Positions 24,932 to 32,706 of a stretch of DNA of 64,000 nt are shown here, in pieces. Position 1 is the first letter of the stretch. Every line of letters begins with the position of its first letter. Position numbers and translations under genes: made by a program. The stretch comes from Thermodesulfitimonas autotrophica (GTDB lineage Bacteria > Bacillota > Desulfotomaculia > Desulfotomaculales > Ammonificaceae): the NCBI RefSeq assembly GCF_003815015.1, contig NZ_RKRE01000003.1, positions 496,001 through 560,000 on the forward strand. The letters run 5' to 3'. The notes below the pieces were generated by a model. The model had not been told where the DNA came from and ran no database searches. It saw nothing but the letters and a program-made list of their open reading frames with translations.

Positions 24932-26051
24932 CCGGTTACTGAAGCAGGAGGAGATCGATGCGCTCTTGAGCGGAAATCCGCCTGAGATAACCGGGCCCGA
25001 CTTACAGGAGGCGCCGGCGCTTAATAACGCCGCTACCGGGACAGGGGGCGCGCTTACCGAGAAGGAGAAAGACGCCCTCGGGGAGATCGGCAACATTTCG
25101 ATGGGCTCGGCGGCCACCACCCTTTCGGAGTTGTTAAATCAAAAAGTGGTAATTACCAGCCCGCGGGTAGAGGTTACCACTGAGGAGGCGCTGGTCAGTA
25201 ATTTCACGGTCCCCTACATGATCATTAAGGTAAGGTATACCGAGGGGCTGGCGGGGTTAAGCCTCTTGGTGATTAAGACTGCCGATGTGGCCGTGATTGC
25301 GGACCTGATGATGGGAGGGAACGGGCAGAACCCGCCCGCCACGCTGGGAGAACTTGAAATAAGCGCGGTCGCCGAAGCGATGAACCAGATGATGGGCTCG
25401 GCGGCTACCGCGATGGCCGACATCTTTAAGCGTACCGTAAATATTGCCCCACCGGAGGTTTCGGTTTTCGATTCGGCGGAGCAAAAGGAATTTGCGTTAG
25501 GGCTTGGTGAGGAGATCGTCGTCATCTATTTCCGGATGACGGTGAACGACCTTCTGGATACCGAGATTATGCAGGTTCTCGGGATTGAGACGGCGCGGGA
25601 ACAGGCGGCGCTTTTGTGGCAGAATTTCTTCCCCGAATCGCCTGCGGCTACTGCCACCGCGTCAGAAAAACAGGATGAGGCCCCGGCAACAGATGCGGGC
25701 CCGGTTGTGCCCCCGCCCGAGCCGGCCCGCACACCGGTGCTTCAGGAGGGCCCGCCGGTTTCTTCATCCCTTTCGGTGGACCAGCGGAAATTAGAGCTGA
25801 TCTTGGATATCCCTCTGAAAGTTACGGTGGTGCTGGGCCGAACCAAGCGGCCCATCAAAGAAATCCTTTCTCTCGGGCCGGGGAGCATCGTAGAACTTGC
25901 TGCGCTGGCTAACGAGCCGGTGGAGGTTTTGGTCAACGGAACCCTGGTGGCCAAAGGGGAGGTGGTGGTGGTAAACGAGAATTTCGGTGTCCAGATCACC
26001 AGTATCGTGACCCCGCAGGAACGCTTGCAGTATCTTGCCGGAAACAGGTGA
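24924..26051 (+). CDS. fliY: Motor switch phosphatase FliY (FliN-type)
   Basis: C-ring protein with CheY-P phosphatase activity. About 375 aa. An N-terminal CheY-binding-like peptide (LKQEEIDALLSGN) is followed by a CheC-like domain with two half-sites (LGEIGNISMGSAATTL and VAEAMNQMMGSAATAM), a Pro-rich linker (about residues 245-285) and a SpoA domain (LDIPLKVTVVLGRTKRPIKEIL). TTG 24924 is preferred: a GGAGGGGGGTGA site ends 5 nt before it. GTG 24915 lies inside that site. Last gene of the operon. Confidence 0.93.
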   Translation: MADRLLKQEEIDALLSGNPPEITGPDLQEAPALNNAATGTGGALTEKEKDALGEIGNISMGSAATTLSELLNQKVVITSPRVEVTTEEALVSNFTVPYMIIKVRYTEGLAGLSLLVIKTADVAVIADLMMGGNGQNPPATLGELEISAVAEAMNQMMGSAATAMADIFKRTVNIAPPEVSVFDSAEQKEFALGLGEEIVVIYFRMTVNDLLDTEIMQVLGIETAREQAALLWQNFFPESPAATATASEKQDEAPATDAGPVVPPPEPARTPVLQEGPPVSSSLSVDQRKLELILDIPLKVTVVLGRTKRPIKEILSLGPGSIVELAALANEPVEVLVNGTLVAKGEVVVVNENFGVQITSIVTPQERLQYLAGNR

Positions 26052-26073
26052 AATACCGGGAATAATTTATAGA

Positions 26074-26101
26074 TTGACAGCAAAAGGATGTCCCATTTAA
26101 T
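26074..26101 (+). promoter_or_regulatory. Promoter of the O-antigen-ligase-like gene
   Basis: A perfect -35 TTGACA (26074-26079) and a -10 TTTAAT (26096-26101) with 16-bp spacing; TAATAT at 18 bp is an alternative. It lies just downstream of fliY. Confidence 0.75.
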
Positions 26102-26120
26102 ATAGATGAAGATATTACGG

Positions 26121-26141
26121 GGTGCCGAGGGGCGCCTTTTT
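26121..26141 (+). terminator. Small hairpin with T5, terminator or attenuator
   Basis: GGTGCC pairs with GGCGCC (one G-T pair) around a GAGG loop, followed by five T. It lies after the promoter at 26074, so it could attenuate the downstream gene, and it could also end read-through from the flagellar operon. Confidence 0.6.
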
Positions 26142-26158
26142 GGTAAGGTGGTAGGAGG

Positions 26159-28576
26159 ATGGGGGTTAAAGCGGAGATCCAGAGACAAGGAGTTCCGGTA
26201 ACAGAAGCCGCGCCGCTTCCGCTGTCATCTGCGATAGCCTTCTGGGGGATAGCGGGGCTTTTATTTTTCACCCCCTTTTTCCGTGGCCTTTTCTTCCCGC
26301 CGGAACAGGAAAGGGCGCTAATTGTGGGGGCGTTATCCTTCTGGCTTCTCTACTTTGGCCGGTGGTTACGGCGGAAAACAAGATTTTTCGAACACCCGCT
26401 CGATTTCTGGGTCCTCGGGCTACCGGTAGTTTACGTGTTGAGTGCTTTTTGGGCTGTGAACCGTGGCCTGGCGGTAAATGAGATCGTCAAGGCCGCACTC
26501 TACTTCGTGGTTTTCTGGACGGTTTCCCGGCTGGTGACCGGGGAGGCGGATATCCGCCGGCTCCTGAAAGTAATCTGGGCCAGCGGCGTCCTGGTTGCTC
26601 TGGCGGGCTTGGCTACGGCCACCGAAATCATCTTTATCCGGGACGGTTTCTTGGGCGGCAGGATCTACTCTTCTTTCCAGTACCCCAACGCGCTGGCCAG
26701 TTACCTGCTCTGTGTCCTCATCCTGGGCGCTTATCTCTGGGCTTGGGCGCTGGGGCACGAGGCGGGGTTTAAAAACGTCTGGCCGTCCCGCCCGGCCTGG
26801 GTGGACCGTCTTCGCCCAGACTCCTATCTCTTTGCGGCGGGTAATTTCCTGATCGCCACCGTTTTCTGGGGCGCAAAGTCGAATGGCGGTATACTTACTC
26901 TGCTCGTCATCGCGCCGCTGTTGCTTTTGGGCGTACCAGTGGAGAAGCGGGCGGCGCTTGTCTTACACGCTGTGCAGGTAGGCATCCCCGGCCTTTTGGT
27001 CGCACTCCCGTTCGTTAAGGAGGCCACGGCTAAAAACTACGACCTTGCCTGGCTCCTGGTTTTCGCAGGCCTGGTGGTAGCGGTCGGGGCGCAGGTCTTC
27101 TACGACCTGGTTATCCGGCCCAAAGGAGTGAAAAAAGTCCGCCTACCGCGCTGGAGCCTGCCGGCCGCGGCCGGAGTCCTGATTGCCGGTGTGGCGGCTG
27201 TTTTTCTGGTGCGCCCGGATTTTGGGCATAAGGTCTTATCGCTCATCCACTTCCGGAACGCGGTCGAGCGCTTTTACTTTTACCGGGACGCGCTCGAGAT
27301 GATTGCGGCACGGCCTTTGCTCGGCTGGGGGGGTGGCGGCTGGCAGGAGGCCTACCGGGCCTACCAGGACTACCTTTATAACTCCACGCAGGTTCACGGC
27401 TACTACTTCCAGATTGGGGTCGAGACAGGCATCATCGGCCTCATCGTTATCGGCGGCATCTGGCTCACCTTCCTGCTTTCGGCCCACCGCCTTTACCACG
27501 GCGCGCGGGGGAACGAGGAGCGCCGTTTCTTGGTCTGGGTGCTGACGGTGGGCGCTTTAGGTGTGGGGCTGCACGCGGCCATCGACTTTAACCTTTCCCT
27601 TTCCGCCCTGGCCCTCGTTCTTTTCGCGATTTTCGGTATGGTTGCGGGACTCGCGCGGCCGGAGGAAAAAGTTGTGGTGGCCAAGCGCCCGAAGAAGGTC
27701 CAGGAGCCGGTAAACACGGCGCCGCTCATAGCCGTGACCACTGCCGCCGTCCTCTTGGTGGCCGGCAGCTTTAGTCTGGCCCTGGCTGGGGATTATGCCC
27801 TGGAAGCAAACATGGCGCTAGCGAAGAACGATATCGCCGGTGCCCAGAAGAAGTTAGAGCGCGCGCGGGTGTTTAACCCCTTTGACGCCGATTGTGATGC
27901 CCTGCTGGGCCGCATCTACATGAGCCAGGGCGATGCAGCGGCGGCTATCAGGGCGGCGGAAGCTGCACTCGCCAAGAGCCGGTACAGCGCTGTAAAGCAC
28001 GCGGAGCTAGGGACGGCGTACATGAATGCGGGCCGGTACGAGGCAGCTGTAGCCGAGGCACGCCAAGCGGTGGCGATGGCGCCTTTCCAGGTTCAGTGGT
28101 ACGAAAACCTGGCCCGGACGGCCTTAAACGCCGGCTATTTAGAGCTACGCGCCCGGCAGCAGGAAAAAGCCCGCGCCTTTTTCGAACAGGCAGCGGCGGT
28201 ACCCGGGGAGATCAAGCGCCGGATGGCGACGGTGACGCCGCAGGAACGCAAACTCTGGGTCGTCGCGCCGCTGATGGAACCTACCCCGGCGGTGAATATC
28301 AGCGCGGGTGGCGCGCTCTATTTCCTCGGGCGCTTTCCGGAGGCTGCGGAAATATTGCAGAACGCGCTCAAAGAGGTGGAGCGTGAGGGCGTGGCCGATC
28401 AGGAGAAGGAGATGTACGCGGAAGGCTGTTTGTGGCTGGCATTGGCAAGCGAAAAGCAGGGCCGTATGTCCCTGAAGGAAGAGTATATGAAGAAGGGCAG
28501 GGAGGCTGTGCCGGCGGTTGAGGAATGGTACAAGTACACGGTTCAACTACCGGTTCTCGGCGCGGCTAAAAAGTAA
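26159..28576 (+). CDS. O-antigen ligase-like membrane protein with C-terminal TPRs
   Basis: 805 aa. About a dozen hydrophobic helices span residues 20-530, with the Wzy/WaaL-type loop around LGWGGGGWQEAYRAYQDYLY and HGYYFQIGVETGIIGL. From about residue 550 on it is soluble and repetitive (NPFDADCDALLGRIYMSQGD, SRYSAVKHAELGTAYMNAGR), typical of tetratricopeptide repeats. Family members transfer or polymerise glycans on the outer face of the membrane. The acceptor (cell-wall polymer, S-layer or flagellin glycan) cannot be told from sequence. It has its own promoter; the start ATG directly abuts AGGAGG, so the precise start is uncertain. Confidence 0.8.
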   Translation: MGVKAEIQRQGVPVTEAAPLPLSSAIAFWGIAGLLFFTPFFRGLFFPPEQERALIVGALSFWLLYFGRWLRRKTRFFEHPLDFWVLGLPVVYVLSAFWAVNRGLAVNEIVKAALYFVVFWTVSRLVTGEADIRRLLKVIWASGVLVALAGLATATEIIFIRDGFLGGRIYSSFQYPNALASYLLCVLILGAYLWAWALGHEAGFKNVWPSRPAWVDRLRPDSYLFAAGNFLIATVFWGAKSNGGILTLLVIAPLLLLGVPVEKRAALVLHAVQVGIPGLLVALPFVKEATAKNYDLAWLLVFAGLVVAVGAQVFYDLVIRPKGVKKVRLPRWSLPAAAGVLIAGVAAVFLVRPDFGHKVLSLIHFRNAVERFYFYRDALEMIAARPLLGWGGGGWQEAYRAYQDYLYNSTQVHGYYFQIGVETGIIGLIVIGGIWLTFLLSAHRLYHGARGNEERRFLVWVLTVGALGVGLHAAIDFNLSLSALALVLFAIFGMVAGLARPEEKVVVAKRPKKVQEPVNTAPLIAVTTAAVLLVAGSFSLALAGDYALEANMALAKNDIAGAQKKLERARVFNPFDADCDALLGRIYMSQGDAAAAIRAAEAALAKSRYSAVKHAELGTAYMNAGRYEAAVAEARQAVAMAPFQVQWYENLARTALNAGYLELRARQQEKARAFFEQAAAVPGEIKRRMATVTPQERKLWVVAPLMEPTPAVNISAGGALYFLGRFPEAAEILQNALKEVEREGVADQEKEMYAEGCLWLALASEKQGRMSLKEEYMKKGREAVPAVEEWYKYTVQLPVLGAAKK

Positions 28577-28587
28577 CTTGTCCCCTC

Positions 28588-28617
28588 TTGACTTCGGGCC
28601 GGGATTTTAGTTATACT
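28588..28617 (+). promoter_or_regulatory. Promoter of the tRNA cluster
   Basis: TTGACT (28588-28593) and TATACT (28612-28617) with 18-bp spacing, 15 bp before tRNA-Asp. It overlaps no gene. Confidence 0.75.
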
Positions 28618-28631
28618 AAGTTTGGTTTTGC

Positions 28632-28711
28632 GGAGCCGTGGTGTAGCCAGGTTTCAACACACTGGCCTGTCAAGCCAGAGAGCGCGGGTTCAAATCCCGT
28701 CGGCTCCGCCA
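28632..28711 (+). tRNA. tRNA-Asp (GTC)
   Basis: Acceptor GGAGCCG pairs with CGGCTCC; D stem GTGT/ACAC with a rather long 12-nt loop; anticodon stem CTGGC/GCCAG with loop CTGTCAA (anticodon GTC); T arm GCGGG-TTCAAAT-CCCGT; discriminator G and encoded CCA. Confidence 0.95.
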
Positions 28712-28722
28712 GGACCCTACCT

Positions 28723-28798
<76 letters not shown>

Positions 28799-28802
28799 TT
28801 TT

Positions 28803-28862
28803 GGAGGTTGGGGGCCGGAGGTTAGAAGTCAGAAGCAGGAGACAGGCGGTCAGAGGTCGGAA
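28803..28862. repeat. GGAGGTT / GTCAGAAG low-complexity intergenic repeat
   Basis: Purine-rich imperfect units (GGAGGTTxGxxG, GTCAGAAG, GGTCAGAGGTC) between tRNA-Phe and tRNA-Gly. Similar to the GTCAG run at 9587-9619. Right after it, AACCGGC/GCCGGTT at about 28871-28887 can form a 7-bp hairpin without a T tract. Confidence 0.45.
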
Positions 28863-28938
28863 ATAAAGAGGAAACCGGCAAGGCCGGTTCCGGCAAGTGG
28901 GCTCCTGCGTCTGGTTTCGTGCAGCCGATATCTATTAT

Positions 28939-29013
28939 GCGGAAGTGGCTCAGCGGTAGAGCATCGCCTTGCCAAGGCGAGGGTCGCGGGTTCGAATCCC
29001 GTCTTCCGCTCCA
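28939..29013 (+). tRNA. tRNA-Gly (GCC)
   Basis: Acceptor GCGGAAG pairs with CTTCCGC; D arm GCTCAGCGGTAGAGC; anticodon stem TCGCC/GGCGA with loop TTGCCAA (anticodon GCC); T loop TTCGAAT; encoded CCA. Followed at once by a strong terminator. Confidence 0.97.
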
Positions 29014-29026
29014 TTTAAGAAATAAG

Positions 29027-29060
29027 CGGCTTTCCGGGTTTGGCCGGAAAGCCGTTTTTA
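29027..29060 (+). terminator. Rho-independent terminator of the tRNA cluster
   Basis: An 11-bp perfect stem CGGCTTTCCGG / CCGGAAAGCCG with a 6-nt loop and TTTTTA. The stem can also act on the minus strand for the ykgJ-like gene, though with fewer T. Confidence 0.93.
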
Positions 29061-29142
29061 GTTTAAAAGGCGTTGGGGGCGATACTTCTGGCGGGCATTT
29101 TATTTCCGGCCGGCGCACTTTTGCCGCCAGCCGCAGGACCGG

Positions 29143-29955
29143 CTATGCGTCCGGTAGGATAAGCTGCCGGAGGCGCGTGGCAAGCGACATTTCCTGGTCA
29201 GCGCTATCCTGGCCGGCAAGGGGCCCGAAGCCAAAGGAGGCCGCCATCTCGGTGAGAATCACCCGTGTGGCTTTGAGGCGCCGGCGGTAGAAGGTTTCGT
29301 GGTCCATCACCTCTTCGCCGATGCCGAGCTTTTTGCGAAGGAGGTCGGGGGTGAAGAGGAGCGGCATCAGGATGCGGGCGGTGTTAGGGGTGAGCCATGC
29401 CCGGCAGTTGAGCGTCTCGCTGGCGTAGTGAACGAGTGCAAGGTAGAGGTCGGAAAGCTCATAGTACTTAAAAGCGTCCGCGGCGGCGAGCCATTCTTTA
29501 ACGGTCCAGACGCGTTCTCCATCATGGCCGAGACACGGCCTGTTCTTTTCCACCATGAGGAAGAGGCGCTCGGTGAGCCGGGGGACTTCGCCGGCGGCTT
29601 CGATTTTTACGGCCCGTCCCACGGGATAGGTGCGGCAGTTGCGGGGGCGGGCCGGGTAGATGCTACACTTTCCGTCCGGAAGCATGAAGGCGCAGCAGCC
29701 TTTTTCGGCGTGTTTTAGCCAGACGAAGGGCCAGTGGGAGGTGGTGCCGAAGTCGTAGCTGCAGAAAAGATCGAGGAACTCGGTGCCGGGTAGCTTGAGA
29801 TAACGGGACATTACCTCGATGTCCCACGGGTCAAGGAGAATAGTAATCAGGCGGCAGCAGTTGCCCATGCATTTTTCGCTGCATTCAAAGGTGAACCGGT
29901 CGTTAAGCTCGATTTCCTGACGCCCGGCCTGAGGGAAACTCGTCGCGTGCGGCAT
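29143..29955 (-). CDS. YkgJ-family cysteine-cluster protein
   Basis: 270 aa, minus strand. The N-terminal half has the family's Cys pattern: FECSEKCMGNCCRL, later CCAFMLPDGKCSIYPARPRNCRTYP. These cysteines are expected to bind zinc or an iron-sulfur cluster; UPF0153/YkgJ proteins have no settled function, though some act with flagellin N-methylation (FliB-like) or metal handling. The C-terminal half is helical and unfamiliar. It begins after an AAGGAGGA site and is divergent from rpmG. Confidence 0.78.
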   Translation of the reverse strand: MPHATSFPQAGRQEIELNDRFTFECSEKCMGNCCRLITILLDPWDIEVMSRYLKLPGTEFLDLFCSYDFGTTSHWPFVWLKHAEKGCCAFMLPDGKCSIYPARPRNCRTYPVGRAVKIEAAGEVPRLTERLFLMVEKNRPCLGHDGERVWTVKEWLAAADAFKYYELSDLYLALVHYASETLNCRAWLTPNTARILMPLLFTPDLLRKKLGIGEEVMDHETFYRRRLKATRVILTEMAASFGFGPLAGQDSADQEMSLATRLRQLILPDA

Positions 29956-29988
29956 GTCGCTTCCTCCTTAATTGGTTGGGCCACTTAA

Positions 29989-30017
29989 AGCGTATCGCGT
30001 AGCGGTCCTTGTGTCAA
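29989..30017 (-). promoter_or_regulatory. Candidate promoter of the YkgJ-like gene
   Basis: On the minus strand TTGACA (30017-30012) is followed 17 bp later by TACGCT (29994-29989). The -35 is perfect and the -10 weak. Confidence 0.5.
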
Positions 30018-30082
30018 TGGCTGCCTATCCGGGGGACAGAGGCGCAGGCATAAAACACAGGCGTAAAAGTCACTGAAAAGAG

Positions 30083-30111
30083 TTGACAGCGCGTGGTCCA
30101 TGTGCTAAATT
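30083..30111 (+). promoter_or_regulatory. rpmG: Promoter of the rpmG-secE-nusG-rplK-rplA operon
   Basis: Perfect TTGACA (30083-30088), 17-bp spacer, -10 TAAATT (30106-30111) with a TGC extended element. A start near 30118 would put a hairpin-T8 element at the very 5' end of the RNA. Confidence 0.78.
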
Positions 30112-30118
30112 ACTTAAG

Positions 30119-30154
30119 GCGTGGTTTGTGAGACCGGGGACGCTTCTTTTTTTT
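30119..30154 (+). promoter_or_regulatory. Bulged hairpin followed by T8 in the rpmG leader
   Basis: GCGT/ACGC and GGTT/GACC form a two-part stem with a GGGG bulge, then TTCTTTTTTTT. It starts at about the expected transcription start, so it could be an attenuator or 5' protective hairpin. The bulge makes full termination doubtful. Confidence 0.4.
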
Positions 30155-30183
30155 ACTTTTTTGCGAGGCAGGTGTTGGCGCGA

Positions 30184-30333
30184 ATGCGGGTTATTATCAC
30201 CCTTGCGTGTACCCAGTGTAAGCGGCGGAATTACGCGACCACCAAAAACAAGAAAAACGATCCGGGTCGGCTCGAGCTCAAGAAGTACTGCCGGTGGTGT
30301 GGAACCCATACCGTTCATAAGGAAACCAAATAG
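30184..30333 (+). CDS. rpmG: 50S ribosomal protein L33 (zinc form)
   Basis: 49 aa, the usual size. Both zinc CxxC pairs are present (CTQCKRRNY and [10 protein letters not shown]), so this is the Zn-binding version. The ATG at 30184 is chosen; a longer frame from 30121 only reads leader DNA. First gene of the rpmG-secE-nusG transcription unit. Confidence 0.96.
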   Translation: MRVIITLACTQCKRRNYATTKNKKNDPGRLELKKYCRWCGTHTVHKETK

Positions 30334-30353
30334 TTTTGAGCGAGGATAAGACT

Positions 30354-30728
30354 ATGGCTCCGACGAAGACGGGGAAAAAGGCGGGGAAAACGCAGCCCCC
30401 TGCGGAGAAGCCGGTAGTGCCGCTGGAGACCAAGGCGAAAGCGAAGAAAGAGGTTCCGGCGGCGCGGGAATCCGTGGTCAAGCCGTTGCGCCGGGAGGGT
30501 GCCCAGCGCGAAGTCCCGAAGAAACGTTTCCAGTTAGGGGAGTTCATTGCTAACGCCCGGCAGTTTTTTACGGGGGTCTGGCAGGAGCTCAAGAAGGTGC
30601 ACTGGCCGTCACGGCGTGAGGTAATTATCTATACCGGTGTAGTCCTGGTGGTAGTAACGATTGTGATGCTCATCATCTGGATTGCCGACTCCGTTTACAG
30701 CCAGATCCTGCGCCTGATCATCAAGTAA
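30354..30728 (+). CDS. secE: Preprotein translocase subunit SecE, N-terminally extended
   Basis: Stabilises SecY in the translocon. The conserved part (about the last 60 residues: FFTGVWQELKKVHWPSRREVIIYTGV plus one membrane helix) is typical of single-helix SecE. It is preceded by some 65 residues rich in Lys, Ala, Pro and Glu. ATG 30354 follows GAGCGAGG at good spacing; TTG 30336 is an alternative. About 124 aa. Confidence 0.93.
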   Translation: MAPTKTGKKAGKTQPPAEKPVVPLETKAKAKKEVPAARESVVKPLRREGAQREVPKKRFQLGEFIANARQFFTGVWQELKKVHWPSRREVIIYTGVVLVVVTIVMLIIWIADSVYSQILRLIIK

Positions 30729-30772
30729 CGCATTCGTTTTTTGGGAGGTGAGGGAGGGGTTACCTCCCTGCC

Positions 30773-31300
30773 GTGAGCAAGCAGTGGTACGTCATCCATA
30801 CCTATTCCGGCTACGAAAACAAGGTTAAGGCGAACTTGGAGAAGCGGATCGCCTCGATGAACATGGGCGACAAGATTTTCCGCATCATCGTGCCGGAAGA
30901 AGACGAAATCGAAATCAAAGGTGGCAAAAAACAGGTTCTGAAACGGCGGATATTTCCAGGTTACGTACTCGTGGAAATGATCCTGACCGATGAGTCCTGG
31001 TACGTGGTGCGTAACACGCCTGGAGTGACGGGTTTCGTCGGTAGCGGTAACAAGCCGCTGCCACTGACGCAGGCGGAGGCGGAAGAGATTCTGAAGCGGA
31101 TGGAAGGCGAGTCGCCGCGGATCCGCCTCGACGTCACGCCCGGCGAGAAGATCAGGGTAACTTCCGGCCCCTTTCAGAACTTTATCGGTGTGGTTGAGGA
31201 GGTTAATGCCGAGAAGGCAAAGCTGAAGGTATTAATCTCGATGTTTGGCCGGGAAGTGCCGATAGAACTGGATTATTCGCAGATAGAAAAGATCGTGTGA
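30773..31300 (+). CDS. nusG: Transcription termination/antitermination factor NusG
   Basis: Binds RNA polymerase and couples transcription and translation. 175 aa. The NGN domain (QWYVIHTYSGYENKVKANLE) and C-terminal KOW domain (GPFQNFIGVVEEVNAEKAKLKVLISMFGR) are complete. GTG start about 20 nt after GGGAGGTGAGGGAGGGG. It lies directly before rplK, standard order. Confidence 0.97.
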   Translation: MSKQWYVIHTYSGYENKVKANLEKRIASMNMGDKIFRIIVPEEDEIEIKGGKKQVLKRRIFPGYVLVEMILTDESWYVVRNTPGVTGFVGSGNKPLPLTQAEAEEILKRMEGESPRIRLDVTPGEKIRVTSGPFQNFIGVVEEVNAEKAKLKVLISMFGREVPIELDYSQIEKIV

Positions 31301-31315
31301 CGGGAGGTGAAGTAA

Positions 31316-31744
31316 TTGGCAAAGAAGGTTGCGGCGGTAATCAAGCTCCAGATACCCGCAGGAAAGGCTACGCCGGCACCGCCCGTCGGTCCGGCTCTGG
31401 GCCAGCACGGCGTAAACATCATGGCCTTTGTGAAAGAATACAACGAGCGGACGGCGGCGCAGGCCGGTTTGATCATCCCGGTTGAGATTACCGTCTACGA
31501 GGACCGTTCCTTTAGCTTCGTTTGCAAGACGCCGCCCGCGGCGGTGCTTTTAAAGAAGGCCGCCGGCATCGAGACGGCATCCGGTGAGCCCAACAAGAAA
31601 AAGGTCGGGAAGGTTCCCCGGTCCAAGGTCCGGGAGATCGCGGAGCTAAAGATGCCCGATCTGAACGCGGCTTCGCTTGAGGCGGCCATCCGGATGATCG
31701 AAGGAACGGCCCGGAGCATGGGCATTGAGATCGTGGAAGGTTGA
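31316..31744 (+). CDS. rplK: 50S ribosomal protein L11
   Basis: 142 aa. N-terminal [29 protein letters not shown] and C-terminal rRNA-binding domain with [11 protein letters not shown] are complete. TTG start behind GGGAGGTGAAG, 15 bp after nusG. Part of the GTPase-associated centre. Confidence 0.97.
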   Translation: MAKKVAAVIKLQIPAGKATPAPPVGPALGQHGVNIMAFVKEYNERTAAQAGLIIPVEITVYEDRSFSFVCKTPPAAVLLKKAAGIETASGEPNKKKVGKVPRSKVREIAELKMPDLNAASLEAAIRMIEGTARSMGIEIVEG

Positions 31745-31808
31745 GACTCTGCTCTGATAGTGAAAAGTGGGAGGAGTTATCTCCGTAAGACCACAAGGGG
31801 GAATAAAG

Positions 31809-32504
31809 TTGGCAAGACACGGGAAAAAGTACCAGGAAGCGCGCAAACAGATCGACCGGACAGTTCTCTACGAGCCTTTGCAGGCGGTAGAGCTGGTGAA
31901 AAAGGTCGCGCCGGCTAAGTTTGACGAGACGGTAGAGGTCGCCGTGAAGTTAGGCGTTGACCCGCGGCACGCTGACCAGCAGGTGCGCGGTGCGGTGGTC
32001 CTCCCGCACGGGACGGGTAAGACCCGGCGGGTGCTGGTTTTTGCCCGCGGGGAGAAGGCTAAAGAGGCGGAGGCTGCGGGTGCCGACTACGTCGGGGCGG
32101 AGGACATGATCGCGAAGATTCAGGAAGGGTGGCTCGATTTTGACGTGGCCATCGCTACTCCCGACGTTATGGGCATGGTTGGTAAGGTCGGGCGGATTCT
32201 GGGCCCCCGGGGGTTGATGCCGAACCCGAAGACCGGGACGGTTACTTTCGATATCGCCCGCGCTGTAGGGGAAGTCAAAGCAGGTAAGATCGAGTACCGG
32301 GTCGATAAGGCGGGAATCATCCACGCGCCTATCGGCAAGGTTTCTTTTGACGCCGAGAAACTGGTCGAAAATCTCCGGACCTTAATCGAAGCTTTAATCC
32401 GGGCTAAGCCGCCGGCGGCCAAGGGCCAGTATATCAAAGGGGTGAGCATTTCCTCCACGATGGGGCCGGGCGTCAAAGTGAATATTTCTAAGTTAGTTTC
32501 GTAG
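31809..32504 (+). CDS. rplA: 50S ribosomal protein L1
   Basis: About 231 aa. Opens [17 protein letters not shown] and includes [21 protein letters not shown] and [11 protein letters not shown], the L1 signature. TTG 31809 follows AAGGGGG; the frame is open to 31767 but those residues are not family-like. L1 usually represses the L11-L1 unit through its mRNA. Confidence 0.97.
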   Translation: MARHGKKYQEARKQIDRTVLYEPLQAVELVKKVAPAKFDETVEVAVKLGVDPRHADQQVRGAVVLPHGTGKTRRVLVFARGEKAKEAEAAGADYVGAEDMIAKIQEGWLDFDVAIATPDVMGMVGKVGRILGPRGLMPNPKTGTVTFDIARAVGEVKAGKIEYRVDKAGIIHAPIGKVSFDAEKLVENLRTLIEALIRAKPPAAKGQYIKGVSISSTMGPGVKVNISKLVS

Positions 32505-32559
32505 GGAGCGCGAAAGTTTAGTTTAAAACACCGCTTTTCGGCGGTCAAAGAGAGTTTAA

Positions 32560-32680
32560 GAAAGCCGTAGACAGCCTGGTGTCCTAAAAAAGGCTTAATG
32601 GCGGGTTTTACCGCCGCCGGCCGAGGCTTGAGGTCAACCCGACGGGATCCTCCTTGTCTACGGATCCCGTTTCTTTTTGT
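32560..32680 (+). ncRNA. L10 leader (autoregulatory mRNA leader of rplJ-rplL)
   Basis: Between rplA and rplJ lies a leader with the recognisable L10-binding pattern AAGCCGTAGACAGC and GGTGTCC, then GGCTTAATGGCGGG and a GCCGCCGGCCGAGGC segment. It ends in a terminator hairpin (32642-32678). In the family, free L10(L12)4 complex binds this leader and stops expression. Exact boundaries are estimated. Confidence 0.82.
32642..32678 (+). terminator. Attenuator terminator of the L10 leader
   Basis: ACGGGATCC / GGATCCCGT forms a 9-bp stem with an 11-nt loop, followed by TTTCTTTTT. It stands 15 nt before the rplJ ribosome site, so read-through must be controlled. Confidence 0.85.
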
Positions 32681-32706
32681 GGCGCGGGTGAAAGGAGGTG
32701 AAAATG

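Noticed and set aside
28871-28887. Hairpin AACCGGC/GCCGGTT as a terminator between tRNA-Phe and tRNA-Gly
   Set aside because: There is no T tract after it.
28924-28931. GCCGATAT as a sigma-28 -10 element
   Set aside because: No TAAA element at the right distance upstream and the downstream gene is a tRNA.
28822-29118. 98-codon minus-strand frame with RRDSNPRPSPWQGDALPLSH
   Set aside because: This is the well-known false protein read from the antisense of a tRNA gene, here tRNA-Gly.
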